From contig QNQO01000650.1 in assembly GCA_003290165.1 (NCBI GenBank), positions 62,001-126,000 on the forward strand: DNA of 64,000 nt. The letters are read 5' to 3'. Origin of the DNA: Berberis thunbergii (lineage: Eukaryota; Streptophyta; Magnoliopsida; Ranunculales; Berberidaceae). The notes beneath the pieces were generated by a model. It saw only the letters and a program-made list of their open reading frames with translations. It searched no databases and was not told the DNA's origin. The translations under genes were made by a program, and so were the position numbers. Below, in pieces: positions 1-11,874 of the stretch. Position 1 is the first letter of the stretch, and every line of letters starts with the position of its first letter.

Positions 1-289
1 AAGACACGTGAAATATATAATGAATTTCAATGGTATATTAAATATGTGAAAAAATAATATGCAAGTAAATAAATGTATTAAACACATTAAATGAAACCAA
101 AATACCTATAATTAGAAAATCAATGGGTAGTTAAAAAAATCAATCGAAGAAGTGATAATTAGGAAATTAGGAAGTGGTTTAAAAAATCAATAAATAATTA
201 CAATAAATGATAAGTAAAAAAAACCTCAAAATTTACGAAAACATCCCGAAATTTTTCAAAAAAAATTAATTTTTAGTAGTTGTTTTTTG

Positions 290-1110
290 TATTTTTACTG
301 AAAAACGATGCGATTCCGTATGAGGACCTCCTTCCCTTCTGCCCACTCTCCGTTCACACGGTTCTCAAAACGGAGGAGGAAGAGTGGGTAGAAGGTATCA
401 CGAGCCCTCTGTCCCACACATTTATCCAAAAGCAAGTGTAGTTCACCGGTTCCACAGAATGTTCCTTTCTCTCGGCAAAGATCGTGTGAGTGTGCAGTTA
501 TGCTTTGGATGCTTCGCAATAGAATAGATCGACCCAGTTCCCGTTCTTTTCCAGTGCACTTACTTTGTATCTCCGACACACAAGGAAGGACGTGGTGGGA
601 ACTGGGAAGGAAGCAACCCTAGCCTCTGTCCGGCCAATCATTCCGCTGGCATCTCGCATTCACGCCCATTAGACTGCTGCTCGGGGATGTAGTTGTAGAT
701 ACATTAATCTTAGTGGGTCGTTGGCTCCACCTATTATCTCCTCTACAATATGTTGTTGTCGTCGCCATATTCCATATGTCACTTAGTCATCTCTGCCTCA
801 CTGCAGGTCAGCACCTCCAAAAGAAATGAAGGACTTCATTCAGTGACTCCGTAATTGCCCTCTGGATAATCAAAATAAAGTAAAGCTTGAAGATAAGTTT
901 TGTACTCTATTAATTTCTCAGTCCCTCTAGTCGGGTGGGCGTCGGCCGATCTTTCGGACAGATACCCCTAAAAATTGTAAGTGCTAGGCCACCTCGAATG
1001 GCATGATAAGTAGGCTTTGCCATGGCTAGAATAAGACAGCTTTTGAAGTCTCACCCTGGCCTGCAATTGCTTTCTCCTTAGCTCCATTGATTAGGGTACG
1101 TAGTAACTTA
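290..1110. other. Candidate organelle-derived (mitochondrial-like) insert
   Basis: This stretch is clearly richer in G and C than the very AT-rich DNA on both sides and has the look of plant mitochondrial noncoding or intron sequence. A 94-codon open frame on the minus strand (295-579) matches no protein I recognise. Similar AT-rich strings containing aatttacgaaaa lie on both sides (about 215-275 and 1114-1187), as if the insert landed inside an older repeat. It lies where the downstream exons or intron of the neighbouring RETICULATA-like gene would be expected. The organellar origin is judged from composition and remembered style only. Confidence 0.4.
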
Positions 1111-1502
1111 TGAAAAAACCCCGGAATTTACGAAAAACTCTGAAATTTTTTTAAAAACCCTTTAATTTCAAAAAAACGAAATTTTGTATAATTTCATGAA
1201 ATCACAATCCTTGCTTCCACACTACTTGAAGATTAATATTTTTGAACTTTCTTTTCCACATCAATTTAACATTACAATTGAAATTCAAAAGCATCCACTG
1301 ACCTCCGTCCCAACTTTGAAAAGGAAAGCTGGATCAGCAAGCATCCTATTGCGAAGCAGAGCGCAAGATCTCATTGCAAAACCTAAAGGCCAAACTGTGC
1401 CCTACATGTAAGAGAATAAGAAGAAGATGCAACAAAAACCTCAAAAAAGTACAAATCAATATCATACTTGTTTTCAATTAATAAAATGTAGAGTGAGTCT
1501 AC

Positions 1503-2111
1503 CTGCAAATCCAAATATCTGAGAAGAATAACTTTACGAATTCCAACAGTCTTTGCAGCCTCCAACATGTCCAAAGGGAGAGTAGCTCCCCGAGCTTCAG
1601 TCTCCTTCACGACTTCCTCAAACTTGAGTACAGGACCAAACTCCTCGGTCTCTTTGTCATCCTCATCCCCGGCACCACCTCCTCCACCAGATGGAAAATT
1701 TCCATTTCCATTACCATCACTACCCCCATAAGAATCCCCACCACCATCATCACCTCCGCTGTCAGTTTTTGGTGCAACACTTGTTTCAAGAATGTTGGAA
1801 TCTTTCCCCAAGGAAGTTTCAAGTTCTTTGTTCAAAATGGCGACGGCTGGTTGATTGGACTCGGGTTCAGGGTTTTGGTTCAATAAGCAATTCACCTGAA
1901 AACTAGTCTGCTTTTGCCTCCTCCTATTACTAGCAATAGAACCCATTCGAAGGCTCAGAGAAGAAATCGATAAACCCTCGGGATTTGCATAGTTGCTCCT
2001 TGTACAAGTGCCGCATTTTGATGACCTAACCTCAAAGACCAAACTTTGGCTACCAGAATCAATGGGGTTCGATAAATGAGCGCAATTTGATAACCCAAAA
2101 CTCATTGCCAT
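1503..2111 (-). CDS. RETICULATA-related chloroplast protein, first coding exon (partial)
   Basis: The first ATG is at 2111 (MAMSFGLS); the frame upstream of it has no ATG. The exon gives 203 residues and ends at a phase-0 donor, CAG|GTAGAC, at 1503. Residues 1 to about 75 are Ser/Arg-rich and low in acidic residues, as in a chloroplast transit peptide. An acidic Gly/Asp/Asn-rich linker follows, then the conserved start of the RETICULATA/LCD1 domain, with LPLDMLEAAKTVGIRKV and LLRYLDLQ. In the family the next exon continues with Gly and carries the membrane-spanning part. No such exon is visible at 1-1500, so the gene either continues left of the window across a long intron or is truncated. 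RETICULATA-family proteins sit in the chloroplast envelope and affect leaf mesophyll development. The family call is firm; which member it is remains open. Confidence 0.7.
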
Positions 2112-2940
2112 TGAAGAATCAACGACAAAAAACAAAGTGAATAAACTCAAGAGTCAAAGCAGTAATCAAGATTAAAACCAAACACTCAAGAAAGGAAAAG
2201 AAATAGATATTTTTGGAAAAAAAAAAAGTATGTCCAAGGAACGATCGATCGAATAAAATCTTTCAATGGAGCGAGTGAGATGAGAGGAGAGGAGAGAGTG
2301 ACTGGGTTTATGAGTTTCCTTCCGCAACTCTCTTTCAATAAAGTAAAGCTGAGAAGAAACGGTTTGGTTGCTACTTTATTTATATTTACTATGAAAATGA
2401 AAAGGTTTCAGAGATGGAATATTTTGGTCACATTAGGCATGGTCAAGTGACAGACTAAGAAGGCGCTGTGCAGCTTTATCAATGAGCACAACATTACTTG
2501 CGCCAGCAAAACAGGAAAAGGTTACGTGCCATAAGTTTTTATCAGAATAAGAAAGAATGTAGTGTGTCGCCCTGCCCTCCGTTACTGCATTCACTTTACA
2601 CAAGTGTGTAAATTTTACTAATGCTTGGATACTCTGGTTGGTCCTTAATTTCTTTTTTGGTGGGTGTAATTTGAAACATAAGTAGCTCCCAACATTAATA
2701 TATGCAATAGTTGTCGCCAGGCTAGATGACCTTGTAGTGCCAAGAACCAAGTTGCTAGTCTTTGATACTGACATGCAGAGGCATGCATGAAGAGGTACTA
2801 ACTAATATTACATCATTCAACCATACATTGGACTTGGAAAATACAATATGAAATCATGAATCACACACACACACTGACTCAAACTCTTTAAGTATTGTAT
2901 TATTGAGGGGGAAGCTCGAGAATACAAAATAATGGAATGG
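2112..2940. other. Spacer: leader/promoter of the RETICULATA-like gene and 3' flank of the GT47 gene
   Basis: The DNA just upstream of the first ATG has a GA-rich run (about 2267-2300), typical of a plant leader or core promoter on the minus strand. No coding exon was recognised between it and the stop codon of the next gene. Confidence 0.4.
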
Positions 2941-4077
2941 CTAATTGGGTTGAACAATCGACCCCCTTGTGATGTATCTGATTGTATGCCTTCTTGACCA
3001 CAACTGATACAATACCGTATAGAAAGCATCATACGGCTGTGCCACTCTATTCCATACCAAATGCTTACTTGCCACCTTCCCCACCTCTCTCATCATTTCA
3101 TACTTCACTCCTCCGCACCTGCTCTCCATGCTTCTCTTCATCTCCTTCACGCCTCCTCCCGCCCCCACAAACACTGCAATATCCGACCATCTCAACACGT
3201 CCATGAAAGGCAAATCAAGTATCGGCCTGTCACTTACCACCACCGGCACACATCCATGCCGTAACGCTTCTACCAACCCAGAAAAGTCACCACCATCACT
3301 GTAGAAAAACAAACAAAACTTGCTTTTTGAGAGCTTCTGCGCATGCCCCATGGGATTCTCCTCCTCCTCCAACTCAATCAAGAAATCAGAATCACCTCGC
3401 AATTCATTCAGTATAACTGAACCAAATTCTGGAACTTCACCTCCCTTGCCATTGAAGTAACCGAGCTGAAATCTCAGAGTTGAGTTTTGGGGTTGGGGTG
3501 GCAAATCAATTGAAGATGAGTGAAGTGGAGGTAAAGTGAGATCCTTGTGAGGAATGAACTTGCCTTGTATTGAAGGGAAACAAGAGATCTGAACTGAGTT
3601 CTTTTTCAGCTCAACAAGATTCCTATCTGACTCATACCCAATTCCACTTGAGGAGAGGTAGAAATGATCAGCTCCAAGGGCGCGGTTCCAGTAAGGGAGG
3701 TTGGTTCGGAGGTCTCGAATTGAACGCGAGATCGACCTTGTCGAAGAATTCAAAGGGAATGATAAGTAGAAGAGATGAGCTTCGTTTCCATCCATGGTGA
3801 TGAAGGGGCTTTCAGTGAGGGACAAGTGGAATAGTGATTCCACCGAGGTACCATTACCAAAGGTTTGACTTTGCTCTGTGGGTTCGTTGTATACGAAGAT
3901 CTTGAAATTTTGAAGCATTTTCTGGTAATTGGCGAAGAACAAGGATGGGGAGAGGTAAGGAGAAGAGGCAGGAGGATTTGACTGAACAACAACAACAACA
4001 TGATTATGAGTAGACACAACGAATGAGAAAAGAAGAAGAAGGGTTGGTAAAGAAGGACACTTTGAAGAAGAACCCAT
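2941..4077 (-). CDS. GT47 exostosin-family glycosyltransferase, intronless
   Basis: A single 378-residue frame. The ATG at 4077 sits in a good plant context (CCTCCATGG); the frame upstream has no ATG. Residues 8 to about 32 form a hydrophobic anchor with a run of valines, followed by a short stem, as expected for a type II Golgi enzyme. Family landmarks are NFKIFVYNEP near residue 58, LPYWNRALGADHF near 130, and the nucleotide-sugar region KSKFCLFFYSDGGDFSGLVEA followed by GCVPVVVSD. In most plant GT47 proteins the middle of that last motif reads CPSGYEVASPR; here it is FFYSDGGDFSG, so this is a divergent member. It is shorter than the common 450-550 residues, mainly through a short stem. The likely role is transfer of a sugar to a cell-wall polysaccharide or glycoprotein; the substrate cannot be told. 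Confidence 0.8.
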   Translation of the reverse strand: MGSSSKCPSLPTLLLLFSFVVSTHNHVVVVVQSNPPASSPYLSPSLFFANYQKMLQNFKIFVYNEPTEQSQTFGNGTSVESLFHLSLTESPFITMDGNEAHLFYLSFPLNSSTRSISRSIRDLRTNLPYWNRALGADHFYLSSSGIGYESDRNLVELKKNSVQISCFPSIQGKFIPHKDLTLPPLHSSSIDLPPQPQNSTLRFQLGYFNGKGGEVPEFGSVILNELRGDSDFLIELEEEENPMGHAQKLSKSKFCLFFYSDGGDFSGLVEALRHGCVPVVVSDRPILDLPFMDVLRWSDIAVFVGAGGGVKEMKRSMESRCGGVKYEMMREVGKVASKHLVWNRVAQPYDAFYTVLYQLWSRRHTIRYITRGSIVQPN

Positions 4078-4936
4078 GGAGGTCAAAGGACGAAGTGTTG
4101 CTCACTCCACTCTCTAGGCTTCCTTCAATTTATTGTTTGATCAAATTAGACACACAGGCGGTTTTGTCCAATCTGAGGAAAGTGAGCAACTCTGTCTGTC
4201 TGTCTGTCTGTCTGTAATTAGATAATGACTGAAGAAATTAATTGATATGGTTGGTTTCATCGACCTTACCTCTAAAACAAAACAAAGCAAAATTCAAGAT
4301 TTCAGGTTTCTAGAACAGACGAAAACTCGTTCCATCCCATGATTGATTGTTAAGATAAAGGAGGCAAAAGTCAATGCAATGCTTAAGATGGGAGATTAGT
4401 GTCTCATTCTCATCACCAACCCCCACTTGAAAAAACACTATTCAACTTCTATGCTATTTATATCCAGTAATTGAATGAGTGGAACTTAAAATTGCTTCAA
4501 ATCGAAGCAACCCTGCCTTTTACAGTTACCTAAAACATTCGAAACCCCTGCTGCTTATGGTCTCCAAACTTCAAGCTGATTGGTGCAACAACATAAAGTG
4601 ACTTCAGTTTTACCACTAAAAGTTGCTCCTCTCATGCGAAGGAGGGGAGAAGTGGGTGGGTTTTATGTAATGCGGTCTCTGCTTATTCTCCTAGAGGTTG
4701 GAAGCCAAAGTCCCTCGCTAGTAGCAATATAACTGCTAAAAAAAGTACTGGCATTGATATTACAACCTGAATAAGTTTCAATCTAGAGTACTGCAAAACT
4801 AAATCCCATGGTAAAATAAGATTCATTTTCCATGTAGAGATGAATTCTCATAATTTCTGCTCAATGCATATGATCTATCTACCAATCACCTAAATTGGAG
4901 ATAATGGGATCCCTTAGTTTTACAGATCAGAAAGTT
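4078..4936. other. Upstream region of the GT47 gene
   Basis: Holds a short TCTG tetranucleotide run (about 4191-4214) in the promoter region on the minus-strand side. I see no convincing exon. Confidence 0.4.
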
Positions 4937-5091
4937 CTAACAATTTACACCTGATGATCTGTACAAAGTTGCATCTTCGCTAGCAAGACCGTCCATATCA
5001 GCTTCACATACAGTACAGGAAGCAGCATTTCCAAATCCAACAACAGCATTAAGAGCACCATGAATCAGCATCCAAACCAACAAGGCGATCA
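4937..5091 (-). CDS. Candidate terminal exon of an unrecognised membrane protein
   Basis: Read on the minus strand, a frame starts at a possible acceptor (TTGCTAG|TGATCG at 5091) and ends with TAG at 4937. It begins with a hydrophobic helix (IALLVWMLIHGALNAVVGFG), continues with a Cys-X-X-Cys motif (SCTVC) and an acidic tail (EADMDGLASEDATLYRSSG). Composition and codon use look coding, unlike the DNA around it. I do not recognise the family and could not place upstream exons at 5100-7900. It could be the end of a small gene, a pseudogene fragment or chance. Confidence 0.3.
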
Positions 5092-5258
5092 CTAGCAACA
5101 GGCAAAGGCATTAAATCAGAACATAATCCAATAGATCAATGCAATTAAAAGTTTCTAAACTTCTCACTTCAGATGCAAATTAGCTGCACAGGTAGGAATG
5201 CTTATTGAGAAGCCCAACAATGCAGCTACAAATAAAGACTTTTTTTGAAAGGCCGCCG

Positions 5259-5329
5259 GTAGGTATAGAACCCAAGACGTGGGGTTCAAACCACCATAGC
5301 CTTAACCATCAAACCAGGTTACCATTGGC
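5259..5329 (-). repeat. SINE-like dispersed repeat, copy 1
   Basis: A 71-bp segment with a diverged match of equal length at 60888-60958; the shared frame is GTRGGTATA..CAAGACGTGGGG..TACCATTGGC. On the minus strand it carries GGTTTGAACCCC, close to a polymerase III B box, and a TGGTTTGATGGTTAAGG stretch where an A box would be expected. Confidence 0.4.
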
Positions 5330-6675
5330 TACAAATAAAGACTTTGAGAAGAGAGCTTTCACATTTTGTCATCTAAGCTCCAGGTTCCGACTGACAACAA
5401 CAAAAGGGATCTGCATTTAACCAGGGTGTTCAAGCCATATTCGCAAAGTGTTGACACATGTCATACACCTTTCATTCGTCTTATGCATTTAACCAGGGTG
5501 TTCGAGTCATATTGGCCAATTCCAACAATTAGAGATTGTTCCACAAAATCAGAAGGTTAATGAGACATAGAGTAGAACATTGGTGCTTACACACTTCGAT
5601 AACTCTTCTCAAGAACATGAACATTACAATGCTGAGTTTGTCGTACTACAAAGAGTTGGAAATTCTACTTTTTGCAAGGAACTGCAGGAATCATAAAAGG
5701 ATAACTACCACAAAACCATCAACACCGACTTCAGATAACACACAACTCAAACCTAAAAAATATAATCAAAAAAGTACAAAGGCATATATTCAGCCATAAA
5801 AAAGTACGAAGGCATTGAGATCCTCAAGTGAAGATATCCTCGAGCAATTCGAAGACAATAAAAACCACCACAAAATAAATAAACAAACAAAATATGAAAA
5901 TAAAAATAAAATAAAAAATAGAATATAGGATGGGAAACCTTAACATCTGAAGTTAAGGTGTTCTCAATCGATAATATAGTCTTCAACCTCAAAAGTCGAT
6001 CACCATTCTAGACAAACAATAAAGCTGGCCCTAGATTGTCAAATATACAATGATAGACCCCACACCCTTCTTTCAAAGAATCTCTATCCATTCGATCCAA
6101 ACACCCCACCGTTATTGCAAATGGAATGAGTATCACAGTTCCTTCCATAATAATGAATGAAAGTTTATAGGCAAAAAAGAGTTCTCAAGCCTTCTGTAAT
6201 AATTGGCCGTGCTTTGTTCTTTCTTGCTTGCTTTATATCATCAAGAGCTGAACACTGGGAAAAGGACAATGCAGAGCTGCTGACTGGAATTAAGTAGAGG
6301 CAAGTCTTTCTTTCAGACTGATTCCCATACAAGCTCTGGGATTCTTCTTTTAATTCATGCCCAAACAAACAGTAACACACATCACTCTAACATGTGTTCA
6401 AGCAACTCTCAAACCATCCATTGGAACCCATATGCAAGAAAAAGGAGATTCTCCCAACTCTCAAACCCCATATAGATCATTCCTATGTGCCCAAGTAACT
6501 CTCAACTCATCCCTTGGAATCCACTTAGTCTAGAAAAAGGAGATTCTAAGACTCCAACATCATGAGATGTTGTAGCATTGTAGAGGCACACTTATAATCT
6601 CTTTGGTGAACTCAGTCAGAATAACGAAGTCCACACTCGCAACTCGACAAGTGAACCCCTCCAGTCTCGACATAC

Positions 6676-6788
6676 GAAAGATTCACCCAACTTTTTGGAA
6701 AACTTGTTTAACTCATCGCTCTTTTTGAAAGATTCACCCAACTTTTTGGAAAACTTGTTTAACTCATCGCTCTTTTTGAAAGATTCGC
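6676..6788. repeat. 51-bp tandem repeat, about 2.2 copies
   Basis: The unit starting GAAAGATTCACCCAACTTTT recurs after 51 bp almost without change, and a third partial copy (GAAAGATTCGCCC) follows. The period is a multiple of three, so a short minus-strand frame runs through it, but it looks like noncoding repeat. Confidence 0.8.
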
Positions 6789-7936
6789 CCAACATGTTCA
6801 TAACCTTTTCTCGATTCTCCAGTCTCTAGTGGAATTAACACCCTTCCGATTTCTCTCCACACTTGATAGTTTTTTCATCAAACTAGAACGGTTCCTGAAG
6901 TTAATAATATTTTCCAACTATACTTTGTTAAAAATAGTTCAGTTTTCTCAAAAAGATTCAATTACTTCAGACCACTAGTGAAGAGAGTTTTTTTTTATCT
7001 CTGATATGACAAAGAAGAATCTTGATATCAAACGAGGTATGCATAAAAAAGAAAGGACGATTGATGGGAAATAGACCTTTCTCCGCTAAAAAGGCAATTG
7101 GATTTTCAGACAAAGTCCCTATAGTTAAGTTAATGAATGTTGGGAAAGGGTGAAAGCAATATTAGTATGAGTATTAGACCAAATGGGGCAGCAACCAAAA
7201 TTGTATTTGGCTCTGGGGACTTATTATTGCAGGGAATTCTGAAGACACCGCCTCTCATGCTAGTATGTTCAATTTCCTTTTAAATTTGTAACCTCTGCAA
7301 GTGTTCGCTTCCTGCCACATTTAGCTTCTCACTCCTTAAATGTTGCTTTCTAATGTATCCTTATTGTCTTGCTTATTTCAAATATGTATCGTCATAGTAA
7401 TTTCACCAAAGGAAGCCTGTCTAGGGATAGTGGGAAATATTAATAATCACATTCTAGAGGACATAAACGGTTAGAGCCTTATATCTCATACTTCCTCACA
7501 AGGTTAATCATTAATCTTGTGATATCATTTACAAAATACCTAGGAATCTTTTAGGAACCACAAAAGGAACAACAGTGCTAAAGAACATCAAACTTCACAG
7601 AGTAGGTTAAAAACAGACAGGCTCTGCAACATTTTTATTAATGGTCGTCTGGCTAAATGAACAAAGGTGGTTGATGAGGACAGAATAATTTTTTTAACTT
7701 AATTATTTACTTGTTAATTTTTTCTAATGCAAGACAAGATAGAATTTACTATTAAGAGAGAAGACATGAAAAAAAAAAATGCAACTAGAGCTGAACAGAA
7801 GAGTCCTAGGTCATGACCCAAAATATAAACAAGTATGAAATGAGAAAGTTTCAAATATGCGGCCTATTAAAATATATACAAGTTTCTAAAGCAAAGATGC
7901 TCACATCATAAAAACTCCATGCGCAGTGTAACCCAG

Positions 7937-10900
7937 TTACAACTCGCTATAATTGCGCCAGACTGCACGGAACTCCTCACGGAATGTATTCAAGCGTGCT
8001 TTCAAGTTGGGAGTTCTAAAACTAGCATGGATAACAGTCCCTGCATGGACAAGGAAAATTAGCTTTGGATAATAAAGACCAAGGCAGATAAAGGCATAAG
8101 CACTTGGCATCCCTGACAATTTAAAAAATGGCATATGCCGCATCGTGAGAATGAATCCACTCTCCCCTATATGCTACATATGGTCAAAATGTATGACTGT
8201 ATGTGAAGTACACACACGTGTGTGTAGGTGGAGGTACTACAACATTCGTACACTCATTTTGACATTCTCTAACAGGACAACATGAAAATGAGTTAAAATA
8301 CAATTCATCCTAAGGAAATTCAATTCCAAAATAATTTCCTGTTGCACAGAAAAATCAGAATGAGTTGAGCAATTATTCTTTAAAAAAAAAAAGACTGTCA
8401 TGTAAATCCAGTAGTGTTATCAGTCATTGACAGCACTAATGATTTTATGGGGGTGAACTGCATGAGATCCTCACAAATCAGTCATTGAGTTATCTTTCGT
8501 GTAGATAAAAAAATGTTGTATTAATCACAAAATATATGAGGTAAAGGAGCCCCACCCACCCATGTACAAGATATACCATGATGTTATCTATTCTTAATGA
8601 ATCTACCTCACCCATACATACAAGTAATTTTTCTAATATATCTTCAAAAAAAAAAATTCTAATAAATCCACAAATTTTGTCTCGTATCTTTTTTTGATAC
8701 CCTCCCTTACAAACTGGGTCAATGGTCTTTTAACTCCTAAAACACTCTAATGAGCATGGAATATGCTCAATTTTGCTTATGCAATCTCAACAATGAGAAG
8801 ATCCTCCTCACCTAAAGTTAACGGATTTTGAAAAATATGGGGCTGCGTTAAAGGGATATTATACACTCACTACTCTACACTATGTTTCACACCTTCTTCT
8901 TTAGGATGTACTCCCAGAACTGTAGTTCGCTCCCACATGTCTAACCATAGTAAAGTGGTGGTTGAGATTATATAAAATGGACAGTTACACCAAGTGCAAC
9001 TCCCATTTAGGAGATCCTTTTTTATTAGGCTAGAAACATCAGACGATCTTATCTCAGATTGGTTTCTGTGAACAAGTTAAAGACTGTTAGAATAAAGAGA
9101 GTTTCAACAGATTCTGCCCACAATGTCTGTGTGCATTGTGTACATAGAGTACCATATACTAAATATCAGATCTCTGTGAACTTATAGTATGTACGTGTAT
9201 CTTGGAAGTACAGTATGTAGATCTAATGCATCTACATTCTTAGAGTTTATTTCAATAAGTAACTGAATACAAATTGAGACTTCAAGTCTTCAAGTAACTA
9301 AGATGCTTCAGTCACCATGAACTAGAGAAAAAAACATCAATGGATACCACTCAAATAATTGATTTAAGTAAATTGCCTAAACACAATACAGTAGCGGCTA
9401 CACATGCATTTCTTTGCAGAAACAAAGGCTATTAGGGGAACTCTTAGAGTAAAAAGTATCAAAAGCATTAAAAAAAATTTAATAATAATTGTTCACTATA
9501 CCAAGAAGACCAATGGCAAACGCCCACAATACTGTAAGTAGACCACAAGAAGTGAACCACAAGAAACAACTTCCTGCAAACAAGGAAAAAGATCTGAATT
9601 AGTCAACATCATTCAACGAAACATCCGTTGTAACAGATCCAAAAGGTTGTTTAGTTTCTTTAACAGGGAATGCAAAGGGCAGGAAAGTTTTCTATATACC
9701 AGCTGAGAACACCAACACAAACATCCAACGTGGCCTTCCACATATATGAATTGCTCTTTTAGATGAAGGTCGCCCGCGAATAACAGGCCTACAAACAAAG
9801 GAATTTTGGTCATAAGAAGCAACAAAATATGTTCCATGTCGTCAGCAAGTGAATCAATCTTAACTTACGTTATAGGAGGTCTCATCTTTGCAGCTAAATG
9901 TGGAGAGAACTGCCTCACGGTTCTTGTAACCCTCTCATTGAAAGTAACCGCAAAGCTGTATATCCATTAACCAAAAGCAAAGTTACAAGACAAACAAACA
10001 AATGGATACTAACAAGCATATTTTTTTGTGTCAAAAATAAATGAAAAATGAATGAACAAAACCGTCCAATTTCACAGAAAACAGTGATGAGATAAGCACT
10101 TTTCCATGCAAAACAATGTCCACAGGCTGTTTTATAGTCAAGGAAAGTAATGTTCCATGTTTCAGTTTTTCTGCATTTTCTACATTTAAAGGAAAACCTG
10201 CAAAGTTTTATTTAAAAAAAGGGTAACAGGCTTTACCAATGATGACTCGCAAACAACCGACTAATACCTTGGTATGAGAAACCCCGTTATTGCAAATTCT
10301 TGTCTAACTCTGATGCCAAAGAATCAACAAGTAAAATATTAAGAGCTCACAGAGAGGAGTCAGACATGGAGAAAAGTAGGTTACACGACGCGAATGTTGA
10401 AGACATTGTTGCATTGAGTGGAGGTAAAAGGAAAGTAAATTAAAGTAGTTTCAATAGCATGCAAAGATTCTGTAAAGTCTTCTACCAACAACTAGCACAC
10501 CCAAATGCTTGTAAGGAACAATTAATACACCGCTATGCTCATGCTTCCATCCATGTCCGCCTCCTTATAGTCTAAATTTACCAGTTTTATTTAAAAAAAG
10601 GGTAACAGGCTTTACCAATGATGACTCGCAAACAACCGACTAATACCTTGGTATGAGAAACCCCGTTATTGCAAATTCTTGTCTAACTCTGATGCCAAAG
10701 AATCAACAAGTAAAATATTAAGAGCTCACAGAGAGGAGTCAGACATGGAGAAAAGTAGGTTACACGACGCGAATGTTGAAGACATTGTTGCATTGAGTGG
10801 AGGTAAAAGGAAAGTAAATTAAAGTAGTTTCAATAGCATGCAAAGATTCTGTAAAGTCTTCTACCAACAACTAGCACACCCAAATGCTTGTAAGGAACAA

Positions 10901-11874
10901 TTAATACACCGCTATGCTCATGCTTCCATCCATGTCCGCCTCCTTATAGTCTAAATTTACCAGTTGGACAAAAATGCATATAAACCCATCGTGCTAAAGG
11001 GATTCCTTTCTAGAGACCACAAACATCTTGATATAGAATAGGGAAAATAATCTAACTATCTGAAACATTAACCCAAGGTATACATGCAAATGGGACACAC
11101 TCTGACCAAAATTACCCCATCGAAATTGTTGAAATCATGGTATTCATTTTACTGTCAAAAAATTGTATACACCATAAAACCATTAGCTCTGAAAAATAGA
11201 TTTGCCTCTCATGTTGTCAAGATGTCGTTATTACTTGTCAACCAAATAATGAAATTGGCATAGTCTAGAAATTTGCATCAATTAGTCGTGAAATGGGGTG
11301 AATTGATGAAGACAATCTACTCTGAGTTGAATGCGATTCATTTGAAATCATGGAAGAAGATAAGAAAAGTACCTGTCATTTAGAAAGGCTATGCTTAAGG
11401 CGGTTAAGATGGCAGCAACAATAGCAAGTGGCTTTCTGAAAAACCCTAACGCTGCAGGAAAATATAGAGGGATGCAAAATGTAAATTTACAAACATTTCT
11501 CGAACTAACAAGCAAATTTGTAACCTAAAAAACACATATCTTGCTGGTTGGGGTTGGGAGGGAGGCTTACCTAGAATCAAGATGATCATGAGGAAATAAT
11601 TGGTCCGATAGCTGAAATAAAACATCACAGAGACAATTGAATTGAATTGAATTGAATTGAATTGATTAATCAGGAGAAGTCAAATCAAATAAAGAGAATA
11701 AGAGTTGGTAACATACTAATAGAGATTGCACTTGAGACGGCTGTTCCATTTAGAATAGGATCTGGGGAGAGTGAATCTTGAGAAGAACTCAGAGAGAGGT
11801 CGTGGAGGTGAAGACCAATCCACTTCCCGAAGTGCGTCCATCAGATCTTCTGCTGTTACGTTTCCCCAATCCAT
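7937..11874 (-). CDS. PRA1 family protein A (prenylated Rab acceptor type)
   Basis: Seven exons join in frame to 209 residues: 11717-11874, 11571-11611, 11373-11451, 9869-9955, 9700-9788, 9502-9573 and 7937-8040. The protein starts MDWGNVTAEDLMDALREVDW and ends ARLNTFREEFRAVWRNYSEL. Landmarks are YRTNYFLMIILIL (first hydrophobic segment), a second hydrophobic segment ending ALSIAFLNDSF, the basic loop VTRTVRQFSPHLAAKMRPP, CGRPRW, and a last hydrophobic pair around FLWFTSCGLLTVLWAFAIGLL. PRA1 proteins are small multi-spanning proteins of the ER, Golgi and endosomes that bind prenylated Rab GTPases. All splice sites are GT-AG and the reading frame is intact. The exon 3 to exon 4 intron (9956-11372) holds an exact 379-bp tandem duplication. 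An AATTG microsatellite lies in the first intron. The tRNA-Val gene begins about 300 bp upstream of the start codon. Confidence 0.92.
10204..10961. repeat. Exact 379-bp tandem duplication in a PRA1 intron
   Basis: Copy 1 is 10204-10582 and copy 2 is 10583-10961. I see no difference between them by eye, and the junction shares AGTT. The copies contain no recognisable gene. Either a very recent duplication or an assembly artefact would look like this. Confidence 0.9.
11635..11668. repeat. AATTG microsatellite
   Basis: About six repeats of AATTG in the first intron of the PRA1 gene. Confidence 0.85.

Larger units (their letters stand above)
5092..7936. other. Gene-poor spacer
   Basis: Contains a SINE-like repeat (5259-5329) and a 51-bp tandem repeat (6676-6788). 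The remaining open frames are short and AT-rich and I recognise none of them. The right end holds the 3' flank of the PRA1 gene. Confidence 0.4.

Noticed and set aside
1607..1822. Second minus-strand open frame inside the RETICULATA-like exon
   Set aside because: Shifted frame over the same exon; only the longer frame has the family domain.
1691..1906. Plus-strand His-rich open frame
   Set aside because: It is the antisense of the Gly/Asp-rich linker of the RETICULATA-like exon.
4023..4217. Plus-strand open frame upstream of the GT47 gene
   Set aside because: Overlaps the signal-anchor region in antisense and runs into a TCTG repeat.
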